Positions 25,601 through 37,422 of a DNA stretch of 64,000 bases are shown piece after piece (positions within the stretch are counted from its first letter, which is position 1; each line of letters opens with the position of its first letter). A program made the translations under genes and the position numbers. Source of the DNA: Marisa cornuarietis (taxonomy: Eukaryota; Mollusca; Gastropoda; Architaenioglossa; Ampullariidae); assembly GCA_004794655.1 (NCBI GenBank), contig SMMW01000568.1, forward strand, positions 2,097,001 to 2,161,000, written 5' to 3'. The notes beneath the pieces are model-generated. The model saw only the letters and a list, made by a program, of their open reading frames with translations, ran no database searches and was not told the origin of the DNA.

Positions 25601-27770
25601 AAAGAGAGAAAGAGACAGAGAGAAAAAGAGTGTTACGGAAGTAAGAAAAACAGGAAGGAATGAATAGAGGGAAATAAGAAAGATTAATGTGGATCAGACG
25701 GAAACAAATATCTACATCCATTGCTGCACATCAGTCTTTAGAGAAAACTTTCTTGTCTTCAGCAATTACTTGTGCCATTACTGCATTATGTCAGACGATA
25801 ATAATGACATCATCTACGCCGATGTACTGGATGCTGATTTGACTTATACTTGCTTGGACTTCGTGGAAGTCTACGATGGTGAGGACATGAACTTTCTTCT
25901 AAGGAAAAATGTGTTAGGAGCATGGCGAGCATGGTGAATGAGCAAAGGTGATAATGCTGATATTTGCGGCGTTAATATTAAAAATGCATACTGATTTTGT
26001 ACATTATTGTATTCCGAGATAAAGTGCGAGATTAATTTAAGCAAATTTCGAAGTCATCTTTCTGTAACATCCCTATTGCTACTCTCTCTCTCTCTCTCAC
26101 ACACACACACCCCTTGCGCCTACGTAATGATAAAAATAACGTATCCAGAAATACACGCACACTCTACTCCCCAACTCACAAGTCACCAGAGGCTTTGTAA
26201 TGTAGCGGCTAATTCGCTCAACTACGGACCGGAAGGTCCCTGGTCCCAGTCCTTTTCCCCTTCCATTAGTAGTAGCTGTTCAGCAATAATTGCCTGATGT
26301 ATCAGGGTAGGGAAATGTGGCGCTCCGCCTTCCGCACGCTGTGCCTTTTAAACACGGTGAACCATTTACGTTCATTGCCAAACGGTCACTAGGCTACACA
26401 ACTTTACCTCCATTATTTTGACCTTATCAAAAGTGACACACTCGTAAAAAAATCACACGAACGGTAGTCAGTTTGATAAGAACAGACTAAAAAGGAAAGA
26501 AGAAATAAAGTAAGTACTCAGATGACCGACACATCTCAGGGGTACTTTATCGCAGATTAGAAACAATGCACACGAGCATGAATATAGAATAATAATCATC
26601 ATAATCACAAACATCACGTTGACATGCATTTGCACGGCGTTTCTTTGCGTTGGCAGGTAATGCAGATGACCCTGATCCTCTGTTGTTGGGGAGGTTTTGT
26701 GCTCAGAACAAGCCCTCCTACGTCAGTTCTGGTCCCAGTATGTGCCTGCTCTTCCGCTCAGACGCTGCGATGCACGGAAAAGGCTGGCTTCTTTCCTACA
26801 GGGCTGGTCCACCCCAAGGTCAGTGCTTATTTTCAGCAAGCGATGAACAAAAAGGGCGAAGAAAAACACTGGATTACTCACTGGAGTGTACGAACAACAA
26901 ACTTATTTTTGCGATAGCATATTAATCCATTTATGACGGAGGTTGAAAATTTTAAATTGATGCATGAAATTTATGTATGTGACCTACAAATATTCAAGGA
27001 ACAAGAATTTGAAGAGAAAAAAATTTAGTTTGTTCCAATAATGGAACGTGAGGCATAAATGTGTTAACACTCTGGTTACATGGTTTTCGCTGTTTTTCTA
27101 GTCTTATCATTTTAGGTGCTCGTTCAGTTGGCGTCAAAGTATAGAATGACTCGTGGTTTTTTTAAAGGCTAACCAGACTTTGTTGGCTTCAATTAACCGA
27201 GCGGAGCTTAGTGCAAGATATCCTTTCCCCAAATGCGAATGAGAAATACCTTTCTGTTGTCAAGATACCAGAGGACTAAAATTACCTCGAACGACATAAG
27301 AGGTCAAAATCCCCAAACATGAGTAGGAAGCTGCTTAGATTCGTGTATTTCTCAAGGAGACAGCCTATGGCAAACTTAGACTATATGGTAGATCAAACAA
27401 AAGATTTAAAAATACAAACTGTGGAACTCCTTCAATTTTCCTTTTTCTGAGTGATTGTCTACAGACTTCACATGCATGTACACATTGTAACTAAAGGACT
27501 CAGTTCTGTGGCTTTTATTTATTTATTTATTTGTTTCAGATGCACACATTTTACTTGCATCAAATGCTTTACCATTTTTATTCAGAAAGTGTGGATATCG
27601 GGACAACAGCAATGAGGGCAACAACTGTGCAGACCGCCGTCCTGGGTGTGCTGCTGGCCCTAGTGACTCTTGGCCTGATTACGACTGTTATTGTAACTTT
27701 CTGGAAAACTCGATCGCACAAGTCCAGTCTCTCTTACCAGCCGACAGGGCAAGGGGAAACAGCAACATGA
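14943..27770 (+). CDS. Five-CUB-domain type I transmembrane protein, complete 17-exon gene
   Basis: Exons: 14943-15003, 18254-18344, 18588-18724, 19083-19235, 19632-19731, 20018-20127, 20713-20877, 21071-21155, 21263-21387, 22257-22397, 23244-23352, 24111-24232, 24866-25021, 25365-25455, 25763-25878, 26657-26818, 27586-27770. All joins are in phase and give 702 aa. The signal peptide is MYKLARIVCCITFVSSVFAQ. CUB domains lie at about 21-147, 148-272, 273-389, 390-518 and 519-641, with motifs such as GGVLYSPGYPEDYE, YDG at domain centres, and GRFCAQNKPSYVSSGPSMCL in CUB5. Most have four cysteines; CUB4 has an unusual CEQFHYC pair and lacks the usual late cysteine. A transmembrane helix (about 659-681) and a 21-residue tail with SYQP follow. 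CUB domains bind proteins or sugars outside the cell. The ligand is unknown and I recognise no named orthologue; the tail shows no enzyme domain. Confidence 0.93.
15381..15848. mobile_element. Long inverted-repeat (foldback) element in CUB-gene intron 1
   Basis: Two arms of about 220 bases are reverse complements with few mismatches: the left arm holds AAATTTTAGCCTCC and CAACAAGCGCCGCTAAC, and the right arm holds GTTAGCGGCGCTTGTTG and GGAGGCTAAAATTTGC. The arms meet near 15600-15625 at CCTGCTACTTTAGCAGG, itself a small hairpin. There is no coding content. The whole element could extrude as a long cruciform or hairpin RNA. Confidence 0.8.
20441..20512 (+). repeat. (CA)n-(CG)n microsatellite
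   Basis: A CA-repeat with small interruptions changes into a pure CG run ending near 20512. It lies in a CUB-gene intron between exons 6 and 7. Confidence 0.85.
22632..22687 (+). repeat. (TG)n / (CGTG)n microsatellite
   Basis: A TG run passes into CGTG units, preceded by a GA-rich stretch at 22618-22631. It lies in the CUB-gene intron after exon 10. Confidence 0.8.
26189..26420 (+). mobile_element. Probable tRNA-derived SINE
   Basis: GTAGCGGCTAATTCGCTCAA and then CTACGGACCGGAAGGTCC look like the A-box side and anticodon arm of an arginine-type tRNA, followed by a degenerate B box (GGTCCCTGGTCCCA). Non-tRNA body sequence ending near CACTAGGCTACACAAC follows. It lies in the CUB-gene intron before exon 16. 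The tRNA parent is an inference from arm similarity. Confidence 0.45.
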
Positions 27771-28532
27771 GCTGGATGCTCAGACTAAATGTGTGTCGTC
27801 CTGTGCATGCGAATACTGTATGTGCGTAGGTGGATGCGAGCGTATGCTCCAAGAGCATTGTATGGCATATAACTTTTTACGTGTGTGTATGTATGTGTGT
27901 GTATGTATGCATGGATGAATTTATGTATGGAATGTATGCCATGTTCTTGGATAGTATCATGTGTGGCATGTATTATGTATTTATGGTATGATATTTGTCT
28001 CTAGTATTTATGTATATATATATATATGCATGTATGGTAATACTGTATGGTGTATATATATATATATTTATGGTGTACATCTTTTGTATATCATGAATGT
28101 TTGTATACTTGTGTTGTGTATATGGTGTGCATGTATGTTCGAGACTGCAGTGAAAGAAACAAAAAGTTGAAACCACATGACCTGGAGAATGTGATTTTAT
28201 TAAGTCACCTCTGCTGGTCGTCTGCTCTGGCGTTTGACTCACCAAGAAAACAACAGGTCATACAATGCCTAAACGACAGGACAGTTAGATGGTGCGATGT
28301 CCTCAAGACACAGGGTTCAAGGCCAAAGGTTCGACTATTTGTCAATCAAATCAAAGACAGATCCTGGGTTTTGGGCATGACAGACTGACCACGGTGGTCA
28401 ATTTCTGGATCGTCGGCAAGACAGAGCTCCTACTTTCTTGATCGTTAGCAAGACAGAACACAGCAGGCAATGCCTCGAACATTGGCAAGACGACTGGTGC
28501 ACGTGACCATCACCCGGACCTGGACACAGGGC

Positions 28533-28770
28533 TACCGAAAGCCAACACGGGGACACAGGCAGACGACTTTTCCGGGCCTCCTGCACTAATCATTAATTGT
28601 AACCGTTTATTATTTTTCCAGTACACAGCAGTATTTAAGCTTGTATTTAAGCTTACGACTGACAGTATGTTTATTTCGTTTAGCAAGTTAATATACGCAG
28701 CAAACATTGAGAAAAGTGTACAACATTGTAGCTGTCTTTGAAGTCTAACTCTGTTTATTTGTTTTTGTTT
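28533..28770. repeat. Dispersed repeat, copy 1
   Basis: This segment (with CAGACGACTTTTCCGGGCC, CTAATCATTAATTGTAA and GTCTTTGAAGTCTAACTCTG) recurs at 40890-41100 at roughly 80-85% identity by eye. It is non-coding and of unknown type, possibly the tail of a retroelement. Confidence 0.6.
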
Positions 28771-28877
28771 TCCTCGTGCTTCTTTTCCTTTTCGATTTTT
28801 AAGCTCACGGCTTGGAATGGCGCATAAGTAACAGAGGCTTTGTAAAAATTAGGAAGTAACTGGAATGAGCAAAGTTT

Positions 28878-28883
28878 AATAAA
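28878..28883 (+). terminator. Candidate polyadenylation signal of the CUB gene
   Basis: AATAAA lies about 1.1 kb past the TGA stop at 27768-27770. The intervening 3' UTR-like sequence is rich in TG and TA repeats. Another AATAAA-type stretch follows near 28916. Confidence 0.35.
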
Positions 28884-29033
28884 TAATATTTATATCTGTA
28901 TTTATTATAACATGAAATAAATATAAGAAATATGTACTTATTTCCGACTGAAACTACATATCTTAAATCGTAATTTTATATAAGACTAAGGCAATGTGTG
29001 TGCTGGGGTGGGGAAGACTTGGCTGTACGCGCG

Positions 29034-29512
29034 TGGTCTTGGAAATTTATATAAATTCACACATTTTGTATAGATGTATATCAATTTTCCACGGAGGACT
29101 ATCAGGAGACAGACATGACCGAAAAAATGCACTACCTGTGATAATCACGACTGCAGGAGAGTAAATAAAACTATGTCAGCCATACATTACTCCTCACTCA
29201 GGTAAGGAGGCTTTTTCATCACGAAGGCGTAAACTCTATAAGAAAGACTGCTGACCTGCAGGATCTCGCACACTAGATTGTTTAGTAGAATAGCCCCATA
29301 GTGTCATAGCATGACCACCCTTGGGTAGGACTCACTCAAGATCCATCTATTTTTTGAATACCTCTAGTCATTCAATGCATCCTTTCCACACTATCTCTCC
29401 CACACACCTTTTGATTTTGTAGTCTGCAGCCATGTTACTGTATTTGTTAGCTGTGCTGCGCTTATGTTTAAACTGTCTGTTAAGCGGCAACTGTGATATA
29501 AGTGATTTAAAC

Positions 29513-29559
<47 letters not shown>

Positions 29560-30430
29560 CCCGCCCGTTCATACCTGCAACCGCTCACATAAAGTTCACT
29601 AGTTTGTTGTTGGGATGAACTAACCGTCTTGGGATGGTCTGTACATGCGTATCAAGACAAAGTTCATAACCGCTCTGTACATCATCTGCACAATACAACA
29701 AGCTGTGGACGACTATTTACATGCGTATGGCGATCAGGTTTCGTTGGTAGTAGACATGACAAGAAATAAATGAATGTTAACGAGTCGCAAACAGGTTTAA
29801 AAAGTATATCGTCTTCATAATAAAACAAGCTGTGGACAATAATTTAAATGCATTTGGCGGTCAGGTTTTGCAGGCAGTAATGAGATTGGACAAGTACTTG
29901 TGTAGTCTCCTCTCAGACAGTGTGCACCGAGGTTTTTTGACAAAGCAAAATCCGTAGACACTCTTTCCATCGGTCAACATCAGTTATATCGGTTTAGTTT
30001 TAGAAAACATTACAAAGTAAAAGGCTAAGACAATAATTCTGTTAATTTTGAATAAATAACAAGATCGAAAGTAGAGGGACAATATGACATTTAACATATG
30101 AATGTTTTCCATATTTAGCTGAATTATAATGGTACCTAAAAGCCTAACTATGCAGTTAAAATACAGTGTTTTTTTTTAAAAAAACATGTTAACAAAAGAT
30201 TTTGCAGCACTATATTTCTGAAGCTCTTCATCTTGTAGAAAAATCCCCTTTACAATTTTTATTATTTTCTGTCAAATCTGGCACGCACACTAATCATCCT
30301 CATCGACATTGATATTGCTGCTTTGTCAAATATTATTTGTTAAAAATAACAACAAAAAGTAGGAAAGGTGAGATGCCGTGGTCGAGTTTGAGATAATAAC
30401 AGATTTTGATACTTTGACATATAATACATA
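29034..30430. repeat. Segmental-duplication block B, copy 0 (orphan)
   Basis: Starts near GGAAATTTATATAAATTCAC and contains ACCATGTTACTGT-type sequence, an ATT microsatellite (29510-29558) and the motif ACAAGCTGTGGAC. It is collinear with 38500-39900 and 50740-52250. Copies 1 and 2 lie upstream of a lectin promoter; this copy has no lectin gene to its left and joins the duplicated lectin unit at about 30430 at a shared AGATGCA. It may be the upstream flank of a lost lectin copy. Confidence 0.75.
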
Positions 30431-30919
30431 TGGTCAGATGCAGGTAGCAGAAGGAAAATACTTAACAATCCAGTTAAAGGTATACCTCACATTTTCCCCT
30501 TTTTCAAACAAAGTGCACTGCTTCAAATTTGCACCTGTCTTTTGTTGACAGCAGTCTTCCTACTTTAGGAGCTTTCCCGTCAATTCTAAGCCTTGACGTG
30601 GTTTTAGATGGAGTGGCAATCATGACCAACATATCAGCTTTGAGGCAGTCATAACGTGCATGCACGCTGTTTCATAATGCCACTACATCAGGTGGTAACG
30701 GATTTGTCTGATCAGTCATCTCTTGTGCGAAATTTATATGCAATAGACGACGGCTACCTGTGCTGAGAGTGAGCAAGGGAGCTCTGACTACAAGCCACCA
30801 TAAGTAATATTTCTGAGACATACGATATTACTAACGACAGTCTCACATTTACTCGCTTGTCGGGTCTTACATTACATAAGATAATAAAACAATGGTGGGA
30901 GGAGTGGTTATAGTGTTTC

Positions 30920-30925
30920 TTTATT
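30920..30925 (-). terminator. Polyadenylation signal of lectin gene 1
   Basis: AATAAA on the minus strand about 110 bases past the stop codon, at the position matching 44799-44804 in copy 2. Confidence 0.65.
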
Positions 30926-31033
30926 TAGTCAAAGATGACCAGTCTTCGCCCATGTGCCATTGTAGGAGCACAGACTGTGACCAACAGACTGAACATTAGT
31001 AACGTACAGTGTTGACAGCACATTATCTGTCAT

Positions 31034-31631
31034 TCACTGCTTCTTGATGTTTACCTGACAAACAAACCCCAGCTCCCTCGAACACGAATTGTCGTTGAGC
31101 ACGAAAGTGTTGGCGTGATAGACTTCGACACAGTCCTCGATGCCCCCACTGTCATCAGGTTGGTCGCCCCCCCAGAGTCCGGAGTCTCTCGACAAGGGGG
31201 TGCGGTCATACCACCTGAAGTTTCCCTCCTCCACAATGTCATTCGCTCCAACCCACAAGCCTTCACCGAGTCCTAAAAGCACTTGACCTGAACAAAAACG
31301 ATGTTTTAACTCGGTCACTGGCATTGCAGTCATCTATGCTATATTTAATGATTGAATAGTTCATACAATGAAAAAGTCAGTTCTAATGCGCTCTGCGTGT
31401 GCGAAAAATGAGTCATTAGACAACATGGAGGTGTAGCCATGACGAGTTACATGTTCGACATATAGCTACATGTGGACAAGACATGAAATTATTTAAGGGT
31501 GCTGTGATAAAGATCCTGAATTGTACACACTTTTCTAGGTATTCACATATTCATTTGAAACATAATAGCTTTAGTTGTTCAAATATTTTCCACGGGACGA
31601 GTCTAAATTTTTTAGTGCGCGAGCGCTTAAA

Positions 31632-31705
<74 letters not shown>

Positions 31706-33954
31706 TGATAAAGAGTGCGATCGTCAAAAACAGTTTTTGATATTTTCGATCATTTTAAGTTCCACAATAACTAAATATATATCCTAATTTGATTATATTC
31801 GGACTAGAAAGAGAATTTTACTGTTTCTTATTCATGATTTTCAAAGAATTAAAAAAACTACAAGAACACGCTTTAAAAAAATTACAGTCTTGATTACCCA
31901 TGAACATATCTACCAAAACTCCAGGGTAAAGGTCGGGAACGTGCAAAGGAAACACGAAACACAGCATAACTTTTTAATGACATGTCAATCAGAGGCCTGT
32001 TGCATGACAGATTTATAATGTTAAACACTTTTAGGCTTTAACTCGTTTTAGAATTGCACAACATATTTTCAGAACTTAAAAATAAGAAATCGCTTTTCAA
32101 ACCAGATTTTGTTTCCGTCAGCACATTTTTTATGCAGCGCATCAAAATGGCATGTCGGCGATTTTTGAAGAATAAACAGTTTTGTAGATTACATTCTTTA
32201 AAACAGTTTTAAGGCGTAGTAACATGTGCAACTAGCCCCAGAACAACAACTCTATGTTGAGCAGCAAATAAAGTTTGATAGCTTAACAGACTAACTTCGT
32301 TTCACAGGAAAGCAATCGAGAAAACCTGTTTCATGTGTGTCTTGAGTCTAGTCTTAAGAAACGACTCGGTAACGTTTGCTGCTGCATACATCAAAAACCA
32401 AAATGCCCAATATCACGGTATTTTAAATTAAGATACTTTTATAAACGACATATTTGCAGGCTTAAAGTGTTGCAGCATTCTTTACCAAATAAGGGACACT
32501 TCAAGTTGAATTTAAACACTCAAGTTTTTAGTTTGATTCTTGGGGAAATTATACACGATATGTTCTTCTAAATTTTGAGATAAGCGATTCACAAACCCCA
32601 CAAACTATTTTGGACAAATTTATTTTGTCTAATAAAGTACTAATTTATTTATTTAATGAAATTTGCTATATTCGGTATATCATTTGCAGACGACGCCATT
32701 TCTAAAAATGCGTGTTTTTGAGAACACAAGTAATACTGAATTCTTGACACTTTTGTAACCAAATCAGAACGTTTCTTTTATTTTGGATGCTGTTATTCAC
32801 TTTTTCTTCGAATTAAACCTCATTAGTATTGACGATGGCAGTAAACATTTTATTTATATTTTCTATGTTCTGTTACTTGGTGTCATTTTGTGTTTTCCAT
32901 CTTTGTTTTCTGTTTATCATCAGAACTGTCGTTTATTCTGACGCCCCTCGTGTTCTATCCTCTTCCTTGTTTGTAAGCGCTAAGAGCATGCTCTCTATGA
33001 GTGTGAATATGCGCTATACAAATCTTCATGTATTATTATTATTAAACATTTTATCAACTCACCCATCGTATTCATCAGATACTGTAAGGCCTTGCCATCC
33101 TCCTCACGTGACTTGAAGTAAAAGAGATGAGCTTCATCAGTTTCACAGCTACTTCTGGCGGTGTAGTATTCACGCTTGATGGTGTACAGCTTCAGACAAC
33201 GCTTATTGTAAAGCACATAGCCCTTCTCCACAGGACAGCCGCCTGTACATGAAATGTTTCAGCGCAAAATGCAGTGAATGTTATCATGACCTTAATACTG
33301 GTGTTGTGTCAGGAACTGACCTGTGAATTAAGGCCCCTTGACATTGTAAGTATAAGGCAGTGTAGGGTAGTCTTATCACAGAGTATTAATCTTTGTCTAA
33401 ATGCTGAATGATATGCGTTCGACACGTAAAAAGAACTCACAGATGACAGAAATAACAAGCAAGAGATACAACTGATGCTGTTCGTGCGTATGTGAGACTG
33501 GATGATGGCTGTAACTGGAGTTAACGCCACTGTGCCATTTAGAAATACTGATAGCACGTGTGGTTGGATTCCTTAAAGATAAGCCAGTTTTTTGAATATA
33601 GATATAAAGGTATTTATTTTGCATAACTTGTATGTTTATATTTTCCTTTCTTGTTGTACTTTGTTTCACGTGACTAACGTGGCTCGCGTTTGACTAGAAA
33701 ACGCAGGAGCGTTGTAAGAAGAATATTTATTTTATTTTAACAGATTTAAGCTACCTTAAAATTTTTCAATCACCCGGTTCTTTAAAGATAGTTCAGTAAC
33801 GACACACAGCTCCACGCTCCACTGCCCTCTGTTAAATCTCCTCAGCTCTACCCCCTCCCTATGTTTCATGGGATCACACCCCCCAATATCTCAGAATGCA
33901 ACAAATTCGACTTACCGGGTATAACTACAGATTGTAACCAGTACAGTGCAAATC

Positions 33955-34026
<72 letters not shown>

Positions 34027-37000
34027 GCAAGCGAAACATTATTACTAATATTATAATCATCAATATCCTGGTATATAAGGTAATCCTGGAATAATGCAGT
34101 TCAATAACAAACTTGCTGTAGATGGAAACTAAGCCTTAGAGAGTTTAAATAGGAATTTTACGATTAGTCTTGGCGTCGGGCCATACGAGAGTAAAAGCTA
34201 AACAGTTTGTACAAAATGCTCACAGCTTCCTAATCAGATTAGTGATGGGCAGTGAGGTGAAGGGGAGAGAGAGAATTTCTGAGCATGGGGACAAGCAGAC
34301 CCCGGAACACGACTCTGTTCCACAGTCGAGTGCAGTAACCATCAGCGGTTGTACATCATATACCTCTTTTAAACTTATTTTTACTCTTGTTATTGTTACT
34401 GCAGGTTTACCGTACATTGAAAAGAGACGTAAACCTCTTTTAAACATGTATGATTTGTATCTTGGTCTTTGTTAATGCAGTTTTACCGTAGAGAGCTTTA
34501 GTGTTGGGAACAGGACTCGCAGGAGCGACAGCGCTTCCTTTTGTACTCTTGGCATGTGGGCTCAATTTGTTACCAGTGACACCTAAATAAACAGAAAAAC
34601 AAGAGTTTAGTCACTTAATCAGGTATCAGTCTCTCAGGATATATAACTGTATTTGTGGGATCAACGCTCGAGACAGTGTTCACAAAACATTAATTAAATC
34701 TCAAGCTTGTGTCCTCTACAGATCGTGTCTCCCGGCCCTCCGCGGTGCTGTTGTGACTGTGGCCTTATATTTCTGTTGGTTTGCTTCTGGCTGTCTATCT
34801 GGTTTTTCTAGTCACTATGTGCAAACTTTGACGGTCACCGGTAGAATCAAATTCACAGCGTACGTTTGCACATCTCGCAATCTAGTGACTAAAGAATAGT
34901 AAACTATCGGAAGTACTCAAGGCAACTAACTATGAGGAATGTTTGCACGACTCTACATAGTCGGTGCCGACGACATCTGAGATATAAAGTTCTTACTATT
35001 ACCTTCTAAGCACCTCTGACTAAAGCACACCTAAAATCTTGGTAAATACCAACCCCTGGTCTTTATTCGCTTTGTTGTTGTCTTACCATTTCTTTTTATA
35101 TCTTTCTTTATTTATCGTTATTGACCCATGCAGGATCGTTTCTTTCTTTTAAATGCTTTTAAGTTAAGCGAATGCTATTTTTCTCTTCTCTACTCTAGCA
35201 GCAGGCCCTGCTTTTATCATGAATTAGAAACGGGTGGTCGTAGGCATACGAAGCTGTAGATCGTTTTCAGATTCTCCACTCAACTCTAAAACCGATTATT
35301 ACAAGGATATGTTTAGCGATATAATGTTATTTAATTATTCAGGCAAATTTATAATGTTTATTATCAATCTTTATTAAAAATCAACGTATTATTTCGGTAA
35401 TAATCAAGCCTGCATTTATCATTGTCTTTCTTTCTCTCTTGCCTGTTTATTTTTAATGTCCGCTCCTGTTGAACTACAGAATCATAAGCCTTATCAGTCA
35501 CCCAAGCAAAGTCATCCTGAAGGTCATACAGAACCGCATCAGAACCACTGCAGAAGAGCTGCTAGCAGAAGAACAGGCTGGCTTCAGACCACGTAGAAGC
35601 ACAGTTGAGCAGATCTTCAACTGTCGTCTTTTTTTATAGAAAAGCATCTTCAGCATCATCGGGACCTTTACCACAACTTCATTGACTTTAGGAAGGTATT
35701 TGACAGAGTCTGGCACGAGGGGCTATGGCATGTGATGCGAAAATTCAACATTGAAGAAGGGCTCGTCCAAGTTGTTGAAGCGCTGTATAACAGCTCAACG
35801 AGTACAGTACTGCTGAACAACCAAATAGGAGCTTACTTTCGCACCACAGTAGGGGTACGCCAAGGATGTCACCTATCACCCGTGCTGTTCAATATATTAT
35901 TGGAGAACATCATGCTTGAAGCTCTTCATGACCATCATACCTCCATTTCAATCGGTGGAAGATCAATCTGCAACCTACGTTCTGCAGATGACATAGATCT
36001 GTTAGCAGGTACAAACAAGGAACTGCAAGACTTCACCAACAGACTGACAGAAAGCTCAAACGCATATGGAATGGAGAACAGCACTGAAAAGAGCAAAGTT
36101 ATGATCAATGGCAACGGCAAAGCAGAGATCTATATGAACGGGGTACAGCTCGAAGAGGTAAGCAGCTTCAAGTACTTGGGAACCACCCTCTCCAAGGAAG
36201 GCAGCTCCACGCTAGATATCCGCATCAGGATCGCAACAGCAACAGCAGCAATGGCTAGGCTAGATAGGATGTGGCATAGCCACAAGATAAGGTTCACTAC
36301 CAAGTACAGGCTATACAAATCCCTGGTAGTGCCGATCCTGCTCTACGGATGTGACACGGGGACTCTGCTCGCCGAAACGGAAAGGAGAATCCAGGCATTC
36401 GAGAACAAGTGCCTGAGGAGGCTGCTCAGATCTCATACCAACGACTTTGTAAGAAATAAGCCACACTCGTAGGACACCAGGAACCTCTACTATCAACAGT
36501 CAAGCGACGTAAGCTGGTCTTCTTTGGCCATGTGACTCGGCACGACACCTTGTCGAAGACTATCCTTCAAGGCACCTTGGAGGGTGGCCGACGCCGCGGA
36601 GGACAGAGAAAGAACTGGCTTACGAACATCAAAGACTGGACTGGTCGTCCTGTACAGGACCTGATGACTATCGCTCAAAATAGGCAAGAGTGGCGGGCCC
36701 TGTCAGCTGCCGCGTCTATCCACGTGCTCCCCCCAACGCCAGGTGCCAGGCAAGGGACGACTGACTGACTGACTGACTGTCAATGCCACTTTTAACTTTC
36801 AATGTGAAATACAATTCGTTATAACATGTATGGTAAACTTTATTTATTATATATTTTAATGTAGTATTTTAAAACAACGGCATTGATGCTTTGCTATTAA
36901 GTTGATCACAAATAAAGTTTTCTTTAACGAAAAATCAAGTGATAAGAAAAGAACTTGCCCATTGTGACAATGACAACAAAGGTCAGAGCTAGTGGTGTTA

Positions 37001-37336
37001 TGAAGGTGACACGAGGTGATCGTGAGGTGGCCTGAAATAAATTAGTAACTACACAGACGATGGCATTGGACTAAATACACCAATAATCAAAAAACAAATT
37101 CCTTCAGCGCGCTAAACGCTTGAATAAAAATCACGAATGGAAAAGAACTTGTAAATATTAATCATAAAAAAATAAAATTTGCTAGGTGCTAAATTTGTCA
37201 ATCGTTTCTTCGCGACGGGTTTGTTAAACTTTATTTTCTTTTTGATATTCTTGAAAGGATTACAGCGCCACAGTGTAGTGTCCACAGTTATACAAAATTT
37301 AGATACATATTATTATCCTGCATAAACTCTTACCAT
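31034..37336 (-). CDS. Secreted C-type lectin 1 (single CTLD, QPD type), four exons
   Basis: Exons in gene order: ...37334 (holding only the ATG at 37336-37334, then GTAAGA), 37031-36959, 33242-33063, 31287-31034; 169 aa. Exon 2 encodes a signal peptide (ATSRSPRVTFITPLALTFVV...). Its donor is GC (ATGG|GCAAGT), and G+GC gives the Gly of GGCPVEKGY. Exon 3 gives the first CTLD half (GYVLYNKRCLKLY, RSSCETD). Exon 4 gives the second half: WVGANDIVEEG, GDQPDDSGGIEDCVEV, LNDNSC, GFVCQV, TGA. Six cysteines fit a long-form CTLD. QPD is the motif associated with galactose-type binding; LND replaces the usual WND. The protein should be secreted and bind glycans, possibly in immunity or mucus (inference). 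Another hydrophobic frame at 33441-33520 is also phase-compatible but lacks a nearby ATG. Confidence 0.88.
31636..31705 (+). repeat. (TG)n-(GA)n microsatellite
   Basis: An uninterrupted TG run of about 48 bases is followed by a GA run, in the intron of lectin gene 1 between its two CTLD exons. Copy 2 lacks the TG run at the matching place. Confidence 0.9.
31993..32240. mobile_element. MITE copy in lectin gene 1 intron (absent from copy 2)
   Basis: Left end GAGGCCTGTTGCAT and right end TGTGCAACTAGCCCC resemble the ends of the 13227-13489 MITE, and interior blocks (AACACTTTTAGGC, AAAACAGTTTTAAGG) match on the other strand. In lectin copy 2 the flanks join directly near 46389, so this insertion is private to copy 1. 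Confidence 0.65.
32842..33054 (+). mobile_element. 5'-truncated LINE 3' end with 12-bp target duplication
   Basis: The insert 32854-33042 is flanked by TAAACATTTTAT on both sides. The interior matches the 3' UTR of the LINE at 42260-43105 (TTCTATGTTCTGTTACTTGG ... GAGCATGCTCTCTATGAGTG) and ends in an ATT tail. Copy 2 has a single TAAACATTTTAT and no insert (about 47012-47023). The right edge is only about 8 bases from the donor of the third exon of lectin gene 1. Confidence 0.85.
33954..34026 (+). repeat. (ATT)n microsatellite
   Basis: About 24 ATT units in the intron of lectin gene 1. In copy 2 the matching site (48158-48190) has only a few interrupted units. Confidence 0.9.
35468..36779 (+). 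mobile_element. 5'-truncated non-LTR retrotransposon with reverse transcriptase, degenerate
   Basis: Conceptual reading gives reverse-transcriptase motifs in order: EEQAGFRPRRSTVEQIF, IDFRKVFDRVWHEGLW, VRQGCHLSPVLFN, SADDIDLLAG (catalytic box, usually Y/F-ADD), FKYLGTTLS, then C-terminal FFGHVTRHDTLSK and LEGGRRRGGQRKNWL. It ends in (CTGA)n at 36763-36779. A stop plus frameshift near 35635 and another at 36470 break the frame. It resembles the endonuclease-reverse transcriptase LINEs common in molluscs (RTE-like; clade not proven). It lies in lectin gene 1's intron; copy 2 keeps the uninterrupted site near 49597. Confidence 0.88.
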
Positions 37337-37422
37337 CTGAAGACGCCTGTACTTCTCGTTGTTTTCACTTAGTTTGTAGAGGAGAGACCACCGACTGTCT
37401 GAACACCGCGCGGCATCAGCAA

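Noticed and set aside
33397..33557. Hydrophobic frame HQLYLLLVISVI with a GT donor in phase with the CTLD exon
   Set aside because: No ATG in reach and interrupted by a SINE in copy 2; the ATG plus ATSRSPRV signal exon with TATA box fits better. Kept only as a possible alternative exon.
33866..34094. Poly-Asn and poly-Leu frames over ATT arrays (also at 29391, 38821, 43042, 51142)
   Set aside because: Translations of simple repeats, not genes.
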